Below, one piece after another: positions 1 through 9,141 of a DNA stretch of 64,000 bases. This DNA comes from Gammaproteobacteria bacterium (GTDB taxonomy: Bacteria > Pseudomonadota > Gammaproteobacteria > SZUA-229), in the NCBI GenBank assembly GCA_030148865.1, contig JASBSR010000029.1:46068-110067 (forward strand), in the 5' to 3' direction. The translations under genes were made by a program, and so were the position numbers. The notes beneath the pieces were generated by a model, which ran no database searches, was not told the DNA's origin, and saw only the letters and a program-made list of their open reading frames with translations. The first letter of the stretch is position 1, and each line of letters opens with the position of its first letter.

Positions 1-1
1 A

Positions 2-550
2 TATATTGATCTGCACATTCAAACCGGCGCGGTAACCACGGTGCGTGAAGAGGAACGTCACGAATTGCTGGAAAAATCAGAACTACTGCACGCCGCGCTC
101 TGGCGACTGACAGTGCTGGCTGCAGATGATGACGCGCGCCCGATGACCACCGGCCTGTTTATTCAGGCACTGAATGACATGATCGATTCATATGGTCGCC
201 GTGATGCAGCACTAAATCGTCACGTACCGGAGGTGGGACTGTTCCTGCTATATTCCACATTTCTAATGACCGGGATTATTGTCGGTTATGCCTCGGGCGT
301 AACCGGACACCGTGCTTCATTTGTCACCTATATTATGGTTGCGCTGATTGTATTACTCGCTTTCATTATTATCGATCTTGACCGTCCACGACGCGGTCTG
401 ATCGAAGTCAACCAGCAAAGCCTGATCAATCTGCAGGCGACATTTCATAAAAACCAGCCGGTGATCGCGCACGTGTCAGCGCTCGACAACCATAACCGCA
501 CGCCCGGTTTCGGCAACCACGAAATCCTGCCCGCTGAGCCTGTTAACTAG
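2..550 (+). CDS. Bestrophin-like/DUF4239-type membrane protein, 3' end only
   Basis: The reading frame is open from the window edge, so the 5' end is missing; a GTG at 41 is only an internal candidate. What remains is a soluble stretch, two adjacent hydrophobic segments (about nt 235-300 and 325-375) and the sequence IDLDRPRRG after the second one. That C-terminal arrangement resembles proteins annotated as bestrophin-like or DUF4239 membrane proteins. Function is unknown for this family in bacteria; a channel role would be inference. About 150 nt separate it from the next gene. Confidence 0.6.
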   Translation, partial: YIDLHIQTGAVTTVREEERHELLEKSELLHAALWRLTVLAADDDARPMTTGLFIQALNDMIDSYGRRDAALNRHVPEVGLFLLYSTFLMTGIIVGYASGVTGHRASFVTYIMVALIVLLAFIIIDLDRPRRGLIEVNQQSLINLQATFHKNQPVIAHVSALDNHNRTPGFGNHEILPAEPVN

Positions 551-707
551 CCTGATGACCGCTATCACGGCTAGTTCGTCAGCCACCGCCTGCCTGCAAA
601 TATTTCATCATTAGCTTGCGCACCGCAGTTTTCTCTACCATGCTTTAACAGCAGGCTTGCAAACGCGCCCATACTCTATAATCACTATTTACGAGACTTT
701 CCTTAGT

Positions 708-2087
708 ATGTCGACTGGCACTACCACCATAACGTCCAGACCGGAGTCCCCTTTATTGCTCTCGGAAGTTATCGGCGCTCTGAGTTATGCGCTGGATATG
801 ACCGAAGGCCAGCCTCCGGGCCACAGTATTCGCTGTTGCTGGATCGGCATGCACATTGGTGAACGCCTGGGCCTGGAACAGCAACAGCAGTGGGATCTGT
901 ATTACACCCTGCTGCTCAAGGATGCCGGCTGTAGTAGCAACGCCGCTCGACTCTATCAGGTATATGGAGGTGATGAGCGCCGAATCAAACAGGCGTACAA
1001 ACATGTCGACTCCGATCACTCCAGTGAACTATTGCAATTTGTGCTAAAGAATACTGGTGTCGGTGAGAGTTTGATGACCAAAGTTAAACGTTTGCGGAAC
1101 CTGAGTCAGCATAGCGCAGAGATTGCTCACGAGCTCATCGAAACTCGTTGTGAACGCGGCGCAGACATCGCCCGTCGCCTGGGATTTAATCAGCAAATCG
1201 CCGATGGCATTCGCTATCTTGATGAGCACTGGAACGGGAATGGCCAGCCATTTCGAATTTCTGGCGATACCATTCCACTCATCTCACAAATTGCTCTGCT
1301 TTCACAGGTCGCCGACGTGTTTTATATCGACTGTGACAAGGATGTGTGTATAGACGAAGTTTGCTCGCGTAGTGGTAGCTGGTTCAAGCCTGAGCTGGTG
1401 AAAGTTTTTCAAAGCCTGTCTGCTGACCACGAATTCTGGCAGCAGCTGGGACGCAATGATATCCAGGACACCATCAAAACGCTGGAACCCGCCTCGTATA
1501 TCATGGCAGTGACTGAGAAGCATCTGGACGATATCACCGCCGCATTCGGCATGGTGGTCGACTCCAAAAGCCCTTACACCCAGGATCATAGTTCACGGGT
1601 CGCGTGTTACAGTGATGCCATTGCCCAGCATTTCGAATTCTCAGATGAGCAGCGTCGCTATTTGCGCCGCGGCGCCTTGTTACACGATATTGGAAAACTC
1701 GGCATCAGCAACGCCATTCTCGATAAACCTGGCAAACTGGATGATATCGAGTGGGCGCAGGTAAAAAAGCATTCGCGCTATACTGAAGAAATTCTCGCGC
1801 ATCTCACGCCTTTTGCCGAGTTGGCAAAAATGGCCGGCGCGCACCACGAGCGTCTCGACGGCAAAGGCTACCCCTACGGCCTGACCGCAGATAACATCAG
1901 TCTGGATACGCGTATTATTACTGTTGCCGACATATTCGATGCCATTACCGCCGCCCGGCCATACCGCGGGCCAATCCCGGTCGATACAACACTGGAAATC
2001 ATGCAGGCTGAAATTAATACGGCTATCGACTCTCAGGTATTCGACGCGCTGGTGGCAAAGCTACCGGAACTAAATATCACAGAATGA
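708..2087 (+). CDS. Tandem HD-GYP domain protein, probable c-di-GMP phosphodiesterase
   Basis: 459 residues from ATG 708; a TTG at 657 would add 17 residues but has no better ribosome site. The C-terminal half is a complete HD-GYP domain: HDIGK near residue 325 and HHERLDGKGYP near residue 380, with the later D-D pairs of the metal site. The N-terminal half looks like a second, eroded HD-GYP copy, with KD where HD is expected and LDEHWNGNGQP in the position of the GYP loop. No membrane segment or input domain is visible, so it should be cytoplasmic. The family hydrolyses c-di-GMP to GMP. Here the first copy is probably structural or regulatory. Confidence 0.88.
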   Translation: MSTGTTTITSRPESPLLLSEVIGALSYALDMTEGQPPGHSIRCCWIGMHIGERLGLEQQQQWDLYYTLLLKDAGCSSNAARLYQVYGGDERRIKQAYKHVDSDHSSELLQFVLKNTGVGESLMTKVKRLRNLSQHSAEIAHELIETRCERGADIARRLGFNQQIADGIRYLDEHWNGNGQPFRISGDTIPLISQIALLSQVADVFYIDCDKDVCIDEVCSRSGSWFKPELVKVFQSLSADHEFWQQLGRNDIQDTIKTLEPASYIMAVTEKHLDDITAAFGMVVDSKSPYTQDHSSRVACYSDAIAQHFEFSDEQRRYLRRGALLHDIGKLGISNAILDKPGKLDDIEWAQVKKHSRYTEEILAHLTPFAELAKMAGAHHERLDGKGYPYGLTADNISLDTRIITVADIFDAITAARPYRGPIPVDTTLEIMQAEINTAIDSQVFDALVAKLPELNITE

Positions 2088-2135
2088 CTCCACATATCGC
2101 TCACCACCCGGCCACCAAACAGATGATTAACCTTG

Positions 2136-2519
2136 ATGATTAAGCCTGTCTGGCACCGGACTGTGGCCGAAATAAAGCTCAATATCACAGCGCTATTTCT
2201 GGCGTCCAGGGACGGTCGCTTACCCCTGCGTGCAAACATTGCTGCCGCTCTCGTCCTTGCCTACGCGCTCAGCCCGATTGATCTGATACCTGACTTTATC
2301 CCTGTACTGGGCTATCTCGACGACATCATATTACTGCCGCTGGGCGTCATGTTAGTAATACACATGATTCCAGCGGATCTATGGCAGGGGTATCGGGCAC
2401 GCGCCGCCAGCCAGAATGCTGAGCTACCGCGAAATTATTTCATGGCCGGGGTGATTATCAGTCTCTGGTTGTCAATACTGGTTACAGTAATCTGGCTACT
2501 GGCACAGCTGCAAAGTTAA
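2136..2519 (+). CDS. YkvA/DUF1232 family small membrane protein
   Basis: 127 residues from ATG 2136. The DUF1232 signature ALSPIDLIPDFIPVLGYLDD lies in the first half, within a hydrophobic stretch, and a second hydrophobic segment closes the protein (about nt 2440-2510). DUF1232 proteins are small membrane proteins of unknown function. It follows the HD-GYP gene by 48 nt in the same direction and could be cotranscribed with it, but nothing in the sequence ties the two functionally. Confidence 0.8.
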   Translation: MIKPVWHRTVAEIKLNITALFLASRDGRLPLRANIAAALVLAYALSPIDLIPDFIPVLGYLDDIILLPLGVMLVIHMIPADLWQGYRARAASQNAELPRNYFMAGVIISLWLSILVTVIWLLAQLQS

Positions 2520-2639
2520 GGCAGAGACCATGAACAGGCCAGCACAGCAGCGCAGAGTTCAGTATACTTCGAATATCCAACAGCAGGCTCGTTGCAGCAA
2601 GCTACTTTTATTAAACCCGACCCCCAAAGTTCGTTGCCA

Positions 2640-4235
2640 ATGAAATCTGTTACCTGTTCGAAACTGATCCTCAGCGTCGCCCTTCTGTTACTTTTATTTT
2701 ACAATTTTACGTTTTTTCGCCACCTCACCGAAGTGTATCCAGTAAACGCGAAAAACGTCGGCTTCCTGATCTCGTTAGCCGTATTTTTTGGCAGCATCAC
2801 CGTTCTGCTGTTCGCACTGGCATGCCACAAATACACCATAAAACCTGTATTAATCATTATCTTTATGACATCCGCCGGTGCCGCATACTTCATGGATACT
2901 TATAACGTCGTCATTGATGACTCAATGATCGACAACATTATCAAAACTGACATGGCAGAAGCGCAGGACTTATTGAGTTTTAAATTTGCTGTCTACCTGT
3001 TGCTACTTGGCGTATTACCATCTGTGGTTATTTACAAACTGAACATCCTGCATCTAAGTCCGACAAAGGCAATTATCTCGCGATTCAAACTGATTGCTGC
3101 CTCAATAATCACACTGGTAGCCATGGTGCTTATTTTTAGCAATTTCTATGCATCCTTCTTTCGTGAGCATAAACCCCTGAGGTTTTATACCAACCCTGGC
3201 TATTACCTGTATTCCTCAGGGAAATATGCCTCCAGCTTTTTTGCAGAAGCGCATGGCGAGCTGACGCCTATCGCACTCGACGCCAAAATACCACCCTCGG
3301 ATCAGGATCGAGAATTAGTCATTCTGGTCATTGGCGAAACCGCGAGAGCTGATCGGTTTTCACTAAACGGTTACAAACGAGAAACCAATCCATATCTACA
3401 AAAACAAAACGTCATCAGCTTTACCAATTTCTGGTCATGCGGGACATCAACCGCGTACTCCCTGCCCTGCATTTTTTCTGGTTTTGATCACACTCAATTT
3501 GACAAGGCCAGCGCCAGGTACACGGAAAACGTACTCGACATACTACAACGAACTGGCGTAAATGTTCTCTGGCTAGACAATAATTCTGACTCCAAGGGCG
3601 TCGCAACACGCGTGCCACACTTCGATTACAAGACCCCGGTCAACAACCCAGTCTGCGACATCGAATGTCGTGACATTGGTATGCTGTCCCACCTGAAGTC
3701 TTACATAGATAAACACCCGGTCGGTGATATTTTTATTGTGATGCACCAGATGGGCAATCACGGGCCCGCGTATTACAAGCGCTATCCGAAAGAATTTGAA
3801 AAGTTCACTCCAGTCTGTAAAACCAATCAACTGGAAGAATGCAGCCAGGAAGAAATCAATAACACTTACGACAATGCTATTTTATACACCGATTACTTCC
3901 TGTCTAAAACCATAGATTTTTTACAGAGTATCAAAAAAGGATTCGAGTCTTCTATGATCTACGTCAGCGATCACGGTGAATCACTCGGAGAGAATGGTAT
4001 CTATCTTCATGGCCTGCCCAATATGATCGCGCCCGATGTCCAGCGACACGTGCCCGCAATCTTCTGGTTTGGCAACAGCTACGACCAGAGCGAAATCAAC
4101 CTTAAATTACTCAAATCCAGAGTAAACGAGAATTTTACCCACGACAACATTTTTCACACCCTCCTGGGTATGATGGAAGTCAAGACTCTTAGCTACGACA
4201 AAAACATGGATATGATCGAACATTTTGATGACTAG
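2640..4235 (+). CDS. eptA: Lipid A phosphoethanolamine transferase
   Basis: 531 residues from ATG 2640, which puts the first membrane helix at residue 10 as in known EptA proteins. Five hydrophobic segments occupy the first 190 residues, followed by a periplasmic sulfatase-fold domain. VIGETARADRFSLNGY carries the metal-binding Glu, SCGTSTAYSLPC the nucleophilic Thr (about residue 270), and SDHGESLGE the second metal cluster. The enzyme moves phosphoethanolamine from phosphatidylethanolamine to lipid A and so lowers surface negative charge. It overlaps the next gene by 8 nt, so the pair forms one lipid A modification unit. No two-component system that would control it is in the window. Confidence 0.92.
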   Translation: MKSVTCSKLILSVALLLLLFYNFTFFRHLTEVYPVNAKNVGFLISLAVFFGSITVLLFALACHKYTIKPVLIIIFMTSAGAAYFMDTYNVVIDDSMIDNIIKTDMAEAQDLLSFKFAVYLLLLGVLPSVVIYKLNILHLSPTKAIISRFKLIAASIITLVAMVLIFSNFYASFFREHKPLRFYTNPGYYLYSSGKYASSFFAEAHGELTPIALDAKIPPSDQDRELVILVIGETARADRFSLNGYKRETNPYLQKQNVISFTNFWSCGTSTAYSLPCIFSGFDHTQFDKASARYTENVLDILQRTGVNVLWLDNNSDSKGVATRVPHFDYKTPVNNPVCDIECRDIGMLSHLKSYIDKHPVGDIFIVMHQMGNHGPAYYKRYPKEFEKFTPVCKTNQLEECSQEEINNTYDNAILYTDYFLSKTIDFLQSIKKGFESSMIYVSDHGESLGENGIYLHGLPNMIAPDVQRHVPAIFWFGNSYDQSEINLKLLKSRVNENFTHDNIFHTLLGMMEVKTLSYDKNMDMIEHFDD

Positions 4236-4902
4236 ACAAATTATCATTACCAGCCTGGCTCTTGTCATGACTATCATATTATTCAACCGGTTCGATATTG
4301 ATCTTTGGTTACAGGACTATTTTTACAATACTGAACTCAAACAATGGTTGCTGAGCCATGAACAAAGACTCATCAAACTGATTCTGTACGATGGTATCAA
4401 GCGGGTATACGTCATCACCGTATTGAGCCTCGCAGTTATTACCTGGCTGAACAGAAAGCACCCCTTATTGAAGCGCTATCAGCCTGGTCTGAACATTGTG
4501 CTGCTATCATGCCTGCTGATACCGCTTATTGTTGGCGGCCTGAAAGCCATCACCAATGTACCCTGTCCGCGCGACATCACTCATTACAACGGCGATCAAC
4601 CGTATGTGACAATTCTGGGATCTTATCCTGATAATTTTGTACAGACAGAACGCCAGCGTTGCTTTCCTGCAGCGCACGCTAGCGGTGGCTTCGCCCTGAT
4701 GTCTTTATTTTTTTTATTCAAGCGCAAAAAAAATAAAATAATCGCACTTTCTGGCGCCTTAAGTCTTGGCTGGATCACCGGCGCTTATAAAATGCTGATT
4801 GGCGATCACTTTCTCAGTCACACTGTGGTATCGATGTTACTCGCCTGGCTGATAATACTGGTCATAGCGAAAACGTTTCAGACTCAATCGAAACCTTTAT
4901 AA
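4228..4902 (+). CDS. PAP2-family membrane phosphatase
   Basis: 224 residues with about six membrane helices. The three PAP2 motifs are present in modified form: KAITNVPCPRD, PAAHASGG, and GAYKMLIGDHFLSHTVVS with the catalytic His. The family dephosphorylates membrane lipids, such as undecaprenyl diphosphate or lipid A 1-phosphate. Its start overlaps eptA by 8 nt, which suggests translational coupling. A lipid A or undecaprenyl substrate (LpxE/LpxT-like role) is therefore the best guess, but the sequence does not settle which. Confidence 0.85.
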   Translation: MTRQIIITSLALVMTIILFNRFDIDLWLQDYFYNTELKQWLLSHEQRLIKLILYDGIKRVYVITVLSLAVITWLNRKHPLLKRYQPGLNIVLLSCLLIPLIVGGLKAITNVPCPRDITHYNGDQPYVTILGSYPDNFVQTERQRCFPAAHASGGFALMSLFFLFKRKKNKIIALSGALSLGWITGAYKMLIGDHFLSHTVVSMLLAWLIILVIAKTFQTQSKPL

Positions 4903-5050
4903 GAAGCCATCCTCAGCGGTGCCGAGAGACGCCAGCTCTTCGGGGGCACACCCTGACCAGAGCCCTATTCAGCCTGGAGAAACGACCGAGGTATTCAATG
5001 GCATATTGATAGTGCTGTGCATATTCCAGCAAGGATTCAAATATGTTTCG
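4897..5050 (-). pseudogene. C-terminal remnant of a DUF924 family gene, frameshifted
   Basis: Minus-strand reading between eptA/PAP2 and malyl-CoA lyase. One frame gives SLLEYAQHYQYAIEYLGRFS after an upstream stop. A second frame then gives APEELASLGTAEDGFL and a stop at 4897-4899. Joined across a frameshift near 4945-4955, these match the order of the DUF924 C-terminus (a FGRFPHRN-like block, then TPEE, then a GF-type end). Only about 55 of the usual 180 or so residues remain and no start is present. The match is from memory of the family pattern, so confidence is moderate. Confidence 0.45.
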
Positions 5051-5168
5051 TTAATCTAACATAATTTTTGCCGGCTTTATTGATCCAGGTATTTGTATCT
5101 AAGACCAGAGTCTGGTATTTATACGCACCGCTCAAAGATAATTTATTACTATTTACAGGGAATCCCGC

Positions 5169-6131
5169 ATGGCCAAACAAAACCGTCTCCACCGTAGCGA
5201 GCTCGCTGTCCCCGGCAGTAATCTAAAAATGATCGAAAAGGCTCAGAGCTGTGGCGCGGATGCAGTGTTTATCGATCTCGAAGACGCGGTCGCTCCCGAC
5301 GACAAAGATCAGGCACGCCACAATGCGATTGCGGCGCTGAATGATCTCGACTGGTCAAAATCGACCATTTCGGTACGCATCAATGGCCTCGACACGCCCT
5401 GGTGTTACCGTGACATTATTGACGTGATGGAACAAGCGGGCGATAAAATCGACACCATTCTGGTACCCAAGGTGGGCAAGCCTGCCGAGCTGGAATTTGT
5501 CGCCACCCTGATGAGCCAGATCGAAATGGCGCGTGGCTTCCAGCCGGTCAGTCTGACCGCGCTAATCGAAACCGCCCTCGGTATGGCCAATGTCGAGGCT
5601 ATCGCCCAGGCCTGTCCGGATCGGCTCGAAGCTCTGCACTTCGGGGTCGCCGACTACGCGGCTTCTACCCAGGCGCGTACCACCAATATGGGAGGCGCCA
5701 ACCCGGCCTACACTCTATTAACGCATCCTAATGAACTTGGGGTGCGCGAGGCACACTGGGGCGATCAGTGGCATTTTGCGATGTCGCGCCTGGTCGTCGC
5801 CTGCCGCGCCTATGGCCTGCGCCCGATCGATGGTCCTTTCGGGGACATTGCTGATCAGGACGGTTATCTCTCGGTCGCGCGTTCGGATTCTGCGCTGGGC
5901 TTTGAGGGTAAATGGGCGATTCACCCCTCCCAGATCGCGCTCGCCAATGAAGTGTTTTCGCCAGCATCAGAAGAAGTCGACACCGCGCGCGCGATTCTCG
6001 CTGCCATGAAACAGGCCGCCGCCGAAGGCAAAGGCGCGGTCTCGCTCAATGGCAAAATGATCGATGCTGCCTCGATCCGCCAGGCCGAAGTACTGGTGAA
6101 AAAAGCCGACCAGATCGCGACCGGCCACTAA
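5169..6131 (+). CDS. mcl: Malyl-CoA lyase (HpcH/HpaI/CitE family)
   Basis: 320 residues, ATG preceded by AGGGAA. N-terminal HRSELAVPGSN, then FIDLEDAVAPDDK with the acidic metal ligands, a VRINGLDTPW strand, and IETALGMANVEAIA are the marks of the CitE/malyl-CoA lyase barrel; the length matches methylotroph malyl-CoA lyase. It cleaves malyl-CoA to acetyl-CoA and glyoxylate, reversibly. mtkA starts 46 nt downstream, the partner expected for malyl-CoA formation or use. A citramalyl-CoA or beta-methylmalyl-CoA side activity is possible. Confidence 0.87.
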   Translation: MAKQNRLHRSELAVPGSNLKMIEKAQSCGADAVFIDLEDAVAPDDKDQARHNAIAALNDLDWSKSTISVRINGLDTPWCYRDIIDVMEQAGDKIDTILVPKVGKPAELEFVATLMSQIEMARGFQPVSLTALIETALGMANVEAIAQACPDRLEALHFGVADYAASTQARTTNMGGANPAYTLLTHPNELGVREAHWGDQWHFAMSRLVVACRAYGLRPIDGPFGDIADQDGYLSVARSDSALGFEGKWAIHPSQIALANEVFSPASEEVDTARAILAAMKQAAAEGKGAVSLNGKMIDAASIRQAEVLVKKADQIATGH

Positions 6132-6177
6132 CTCCAGGCTCAGCTGCCGCTAATAAAAACCTTGCCCAGGACACGCG

Positions 6178-7338
6178 ATGGATATCCACGAACACCAGAC
6201 CAAAGAACTGTTGCGCAGTTACCAGGTGCCAGTACCCGAAGGCCGGGTTGCTGACGCCGAAGCCAGCGCCGGCATCATCGCCGAACAGATCGGCGGCGAA
6301 CGCTGGGTGGTAAAAGCCCAGATCCACGCCGGCGGTCGCGGCAAGGGCGGCGGCGTGAAAGTTGCTAACTCGATTGACGAAGTGCGTCAGCACGCCGACC
6401 ATATCATTGGCAGCCATCTGGTGACGCCGCAAACCGGGGCCGAAGGCAAACTGGTGCAACGCGTTCTGGTTGAAGCCGCGCAGGACATCAAACAGGAATT
6501 TTATCTCGGCCTGGTAATCGACCGCACCCGCCAGCGCATCACCGTCATCGCCTCGGCCAGCGGTGGCATGGACATCGAAACCGTGGCCAGCACTGATCCC
6601 GATCAGGTCATCCGCGAAGCCATTGACCCGGCAATTGGTCTGCCCGAGTTTCTTTGTCGCAAAATTGCTGCGCGCATCGGTCTCACCGGCGCCTTAATGC
6701 CGCAGGCAGTCAAAATTATGCGCGCGCTGTACCGCTGCTTTCGTGACAAAAAAGCCTTAATGGCCGAAATCAACCCACTCGCCATCGTCGGCGACGGCAG
6801 GCTGATGGCACTGGATGCCAAAATGTCGTTCGATGGCAATGCCGTGCACAATTATCCCGAAATCACCGCTTACCGAGATTTTGACGAAGAAGACCCGAAA
6901 GAAGTTGAAGCTTCGGGTCATGGTTTAAATTATATCGCACTCGACGGCAGCGTTGGTTGTATTGTCAACGGTGCCGGCCTCGCCATGGCGACTATGGATG
7001 CCATTAGTTTTCACCAGGGTCGACCAGCGAATTTTCTCGATGTCGGCGGCGGCGCTTCCCCGGAAAAAATTGCCAATGCCTTTCGCATTGTTTTGAAAGA
7101 CCCGAACGTAAAAGTGATTTTATTAAATATTTTTGCTGGCATTAATCGCTGTGACTGGGTCGCCACCGGCGTGGTGCAGGCGATGAAACAACAGGACATT
7201 GTCGAACCTGTGATCGTACGTCTTTCGGGCACCAATTTTGCAGCCGGACAGAAAATTCTTGCCGAATCAGGCTTACCCTTTATTACCGCAGTCGATCTCG
7301 ACGATGCCGCGCGTAAGGCTGTGGAGGCACTGGCATGA
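6178..7338 (+). CDS. mtkA: Malate-CoA ligase (malate thiokinase) beta subunit
   Basis: 386 residues with the succinyl-CoA synthetase beta fold: an N-terminal MDIHEHQTKELL motif, an ATP-grasp region with GGRGKGGGV near residue 55, a metal site AEINPLA near residue 200, and the C-terminal CoA-ligase flavodoxin-like domain with LNIFAGINRCD. It is a SucC homologue. The malate assignment comes from its place between malyl-CoA lyase and the alpha subunit. It overlaps mtkB by 4 nt (ATGA). Reaction: malate + CoA + NTP to malyl-CoA + NDP + Pi, reversible. Confidence 0.87.
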   Translation: MDIHEHQTKELLRSYQVPVPEGRVADAEASAGIIAEQIGGERWVVKAQIHAGGRGKGGGVKVANSIDEVRQHADHIIGSHLVTPQTGAEGKLVQRVLVEAAQDIKQEFYLGLVIDRTRQRITVIASASGGMDIETVASTDPDQVIREAIDPAIGLPEFLCRKIAARIGLTGALMPQAVKIMRALYRCFRDKKALMAEINPLAIVGDGRLMALDAKMSFDGNAVHNYPEITAYRDFDEEDPKEVEASGHGLNYIALDGSVGCIVNGAGLAMATMDAISFHQGRPANFLDVGGGASPEKIANAFRIVLKDPNVKVILLNIFAGINRCDWVATGVVQAMKQQDIVEPVIVRLSGTNFAAGQKILAESGLPFITAVDLDDAARKAVEALA

Positions 7339-8207
7339 GTATTTTCATTAATAAACACTCGCGGGTGATTTATCAGGGCTTCACCGGCCAGCATGCCACT
7401 TTTCACGCAGAAGAAGCGATCCAAACCGGCACGCATATTGTCGGCGGCGTCACTCCCGGCAAGGGTGGGCAAAAACATCTTGATCTGCCCGTGTTCGAAA
7501 CGGTGTCATCTGCGGTGCGCGAAACCGGCGCTGACGTCTCCGGAATTTTTGTGCCACCTCAATTCGCCGCCGACGCCATACTCGAAGCCATTGAAGCGGG
7601 CATTAAAATCATCGTGGTCATCGCCGACGGCATTCCAGTGCAGGATATGGTCCGGGTAAAACGTTATTTGATTGGTCACGACTCAATAATTTTTGGTCCC
7701 AACACCGCCGGCGTAATCACTCCCGGCGAATGCAAGGTCGGCATCATGCCGGCGAGCATTTACACCCCGGGCCGCATCGGCGTGGTCTCGCGTTCCGGCA
7801 CACTCAACTATGAAGCGGTCGCACAAATGACCGCGCTGGGTTACGGCCAGTCGACCAGTGTCGGCATCGGCGGCGACCCCATTAATGGTGCCAATTTTGT
7901 CGACGTGCTAAGTGCATTCAACGACGACCCCGATACCGACGCCGTGGTGCTGATCGGCGAAATCGGCGGTCAGCAAGAAGTCGATGCGGCGCGCTGGGCA
8001 ACACAGCACATGAGCAAACCGGTGATCGGCTTCATCGCCGGGGTATCAGCACCGCCGGGGCGCCGCATGGGGCATGCCGGTGCGATTATTTCCGGTAAGT
8101 CAGACACCGCAGTCGCCAAAATGGACGCCATGGAAGCGCTCGGCGTGCACGTGGTGCGCAACCCGGCAGACATCGGTACCACCGTAAAACGCGCGCTGAA
8201 TAGCTAG
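7335..8207 (+). CDS. mtkB: Malate-CoA ligase (malate thiokinase) alpha subunit
   Basis: 290 residues, a SucD homologue. The CoA-binding Rossmann domain is N-terminal ([26 protein letters not shown]). The phosphorylated His lies in [15 protein letters not shown] near residue 245. Full length and all key residues are kept. With mtkA it forms the heteromeric ligase. If the pathway runs toward malate, the complex would recover one NTP per malyl-CoA, which distinguishes it from malate synthase. The following DnaJ-like gene starts 8 nt after the stop, so cotranscription is likely. Confidence 0.87.
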   Translation: MSIFINKHSRVIYQGFTGQHATFHAEEAIQTGTHIVGGVTPGKGGQKHLDLPVFETVSSAVRETGADVSGIFVPPQFAADAILEAIEAGIKIIVVIADGIPVQDMVRVKRYLIGHDSIIFGPNTAGVITPGECKVGIMPASIYTPGRIGVVSRSGTLNYEAVAQMTALGYGQSTSVGIGGDPINGANFVDVLSAFNDDPDTDAVVLIGEIGGQQEVDAARWATQHMSKPVIGFIAGVSAPPGRRMGHAGAIISGKSDTAVAKMDAMEALGVHVVRNPADIGTTVKRALNS

Positions 8208-8215
8208 GAGTCATC

Positions 8216-8695
8216 ATGGCGCGCATTGTTATCCTCGTGGCACTACTCGCCATCGGTCTCATTCTCTGGCACAAGATTTCGAATGCCAAAGGCGAACAAC
8301 GTAAAAAACTGGTGATGTGGACCGTGGTCGGTGGCGTGCTGGCCGGCCTGGTGATACTCGCCGCGACAGGGCGGCTGAACTGGGTCACTGCGGCGATTGG
8401 TGGTGTGGTCGCCATGATCCCGCGCCTGATGGGTCTGCTGAAATATTTACCGCTGATCGACCGTTTTACCAAACAGGGTAAAGCCAAGCAGCAATCACAG
8501 ACCCAGTCAGCCCGTCGCAACAACAAAATAAGCACGAAAGAAGCACTGGATATTTTAGGTCTGGAACCCGGCGCAACCCGCGAACAGATTTTGCAGGCGC
8601 ACAAACGCATGATGCAAAAAATCCATCCTGACCGCGGCGGCTCGGATCATCTTGCCGCGCAGATCAATCAGGCGAAGGAAACTTTGCTGGGCTAG
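8216..8695 (+). CDS. Membrane-anchored DnaJ-domain protein
   Basis: 159 residues. Two hydrophobic segments (about residues 3-20 and 35-75) precede a linker and a short C-terminal J-domain with intact HPD (KIHPDRGGS). The order matches Tim14/Pam18-like bacterial J proteins: membrane anchor first, J-domain last, no zinc finger or client domain. It would stimulate DnaK at the membrane; its client is unknown. An AGGAG ribosome site precedes the ATG. It sits between metabolic genes in what looks like one operon, and its relation to them is unclear. Confidence 0.82.
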   Translation: MARIVILVALLAIGLILWHKISNAKGEQRKKLVMWTVVGGVLAGLVILAATGRLNWVTAAIGGVVAMIPRLMGLLKYLPLIDRFTKQGKAKQQSQTQSARRNNKISTKEALDILGLEPGATREQILQAHKRMMQKIHPDRGGSDHLAAQINQAKETLLG

Positions 8696-8716
8696 TCCGG
8701 GATTGTCCGCTAGTCT

Positions 8717-8908
8717 TTGCATATAGCCGCTATCGAAGCCGCCATGCCGGTGAATGACCGCATTCAACTGGTGGAAGATATCTCGGACTCAATCGTCGAG
8801 CTGCCTGACTGGCACAAACAGGAACTCGACGCTCGTATTCAAGCATATCACAGTAACTCCGACTCCAGCTCACCCTGGGCCGAGGCGAAGCAGCGCCTTC
8901 TCGGCTAA
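8717..8908 (+). CDS. Addiction-module (RelB/TIGR02574-like) antitoxin protein
   Basis: 63 residues from TTG 8717, or 54 from ATG 8744. The sequence AAMPVNDRIQLVEDISDSI followed by a KQELDARI helix and PWAEAKQRLL at the end fits the short family annotated as addiction module protein. These are antitoxins of ParE/RelE-type toxins. The matching toxin frame directly downstream is broken (8913-9075), so this is probably an orphan antitoxin. The TTG start gives a more complete family N-terminus, but no ribosome site decides it. Confidence 0.65.
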   Translation: MHIAAIEAAMPVNDRIQLVEDISDSIVELPDWHKQELDARIQAYHSNSDSSSPWAEAKQRLLG

Positions 8909-8912
8909 TCAC

Positions 8913-9075
8913 ATGCTACTATTCAGCAAGGATACCGAGACAGATATTCAAAATGCGTACCGCTGGTATGCCAACACAAACCCTTTTACTCGGTGCTGCT
9001 TTCGTTGACGAAGTCGAAATCAGGCTGGCAAAAGCGCTAAATTTTCATTACTTCCATCAGGTTTTTCCACCCACT
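8913..9075 (+). pseudogene. Decayed ParE/RelE-family toxin remnant
   Basis: ATG 8913 opens LLFSKDTETDIQNAYRWYAN, the usual first helix of ParE-type toxins, then runs into a stop at 9006. The continuation is in another frame from about 8975: LLLGAAFVDEVEIRLAKALN, then FHYFHQVFPP. Together they give the ParE order (EA..D...A..WY, GLG..F..EV), so a frameshift near 8970-8985 broke the gene. The C-terminal arginine-bearing strands typical of active toxins are not seen. It sits 4 nt after the antitoxin-like gene, the expected position. Confidence 0.6.
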
Positions 9076-9141
9076 ATGGCGGATCGCAAGCCATATCAGA
9101 ATCAGCTAAAATACCCGGCCCGAAATCGAATCACGAGTCCC

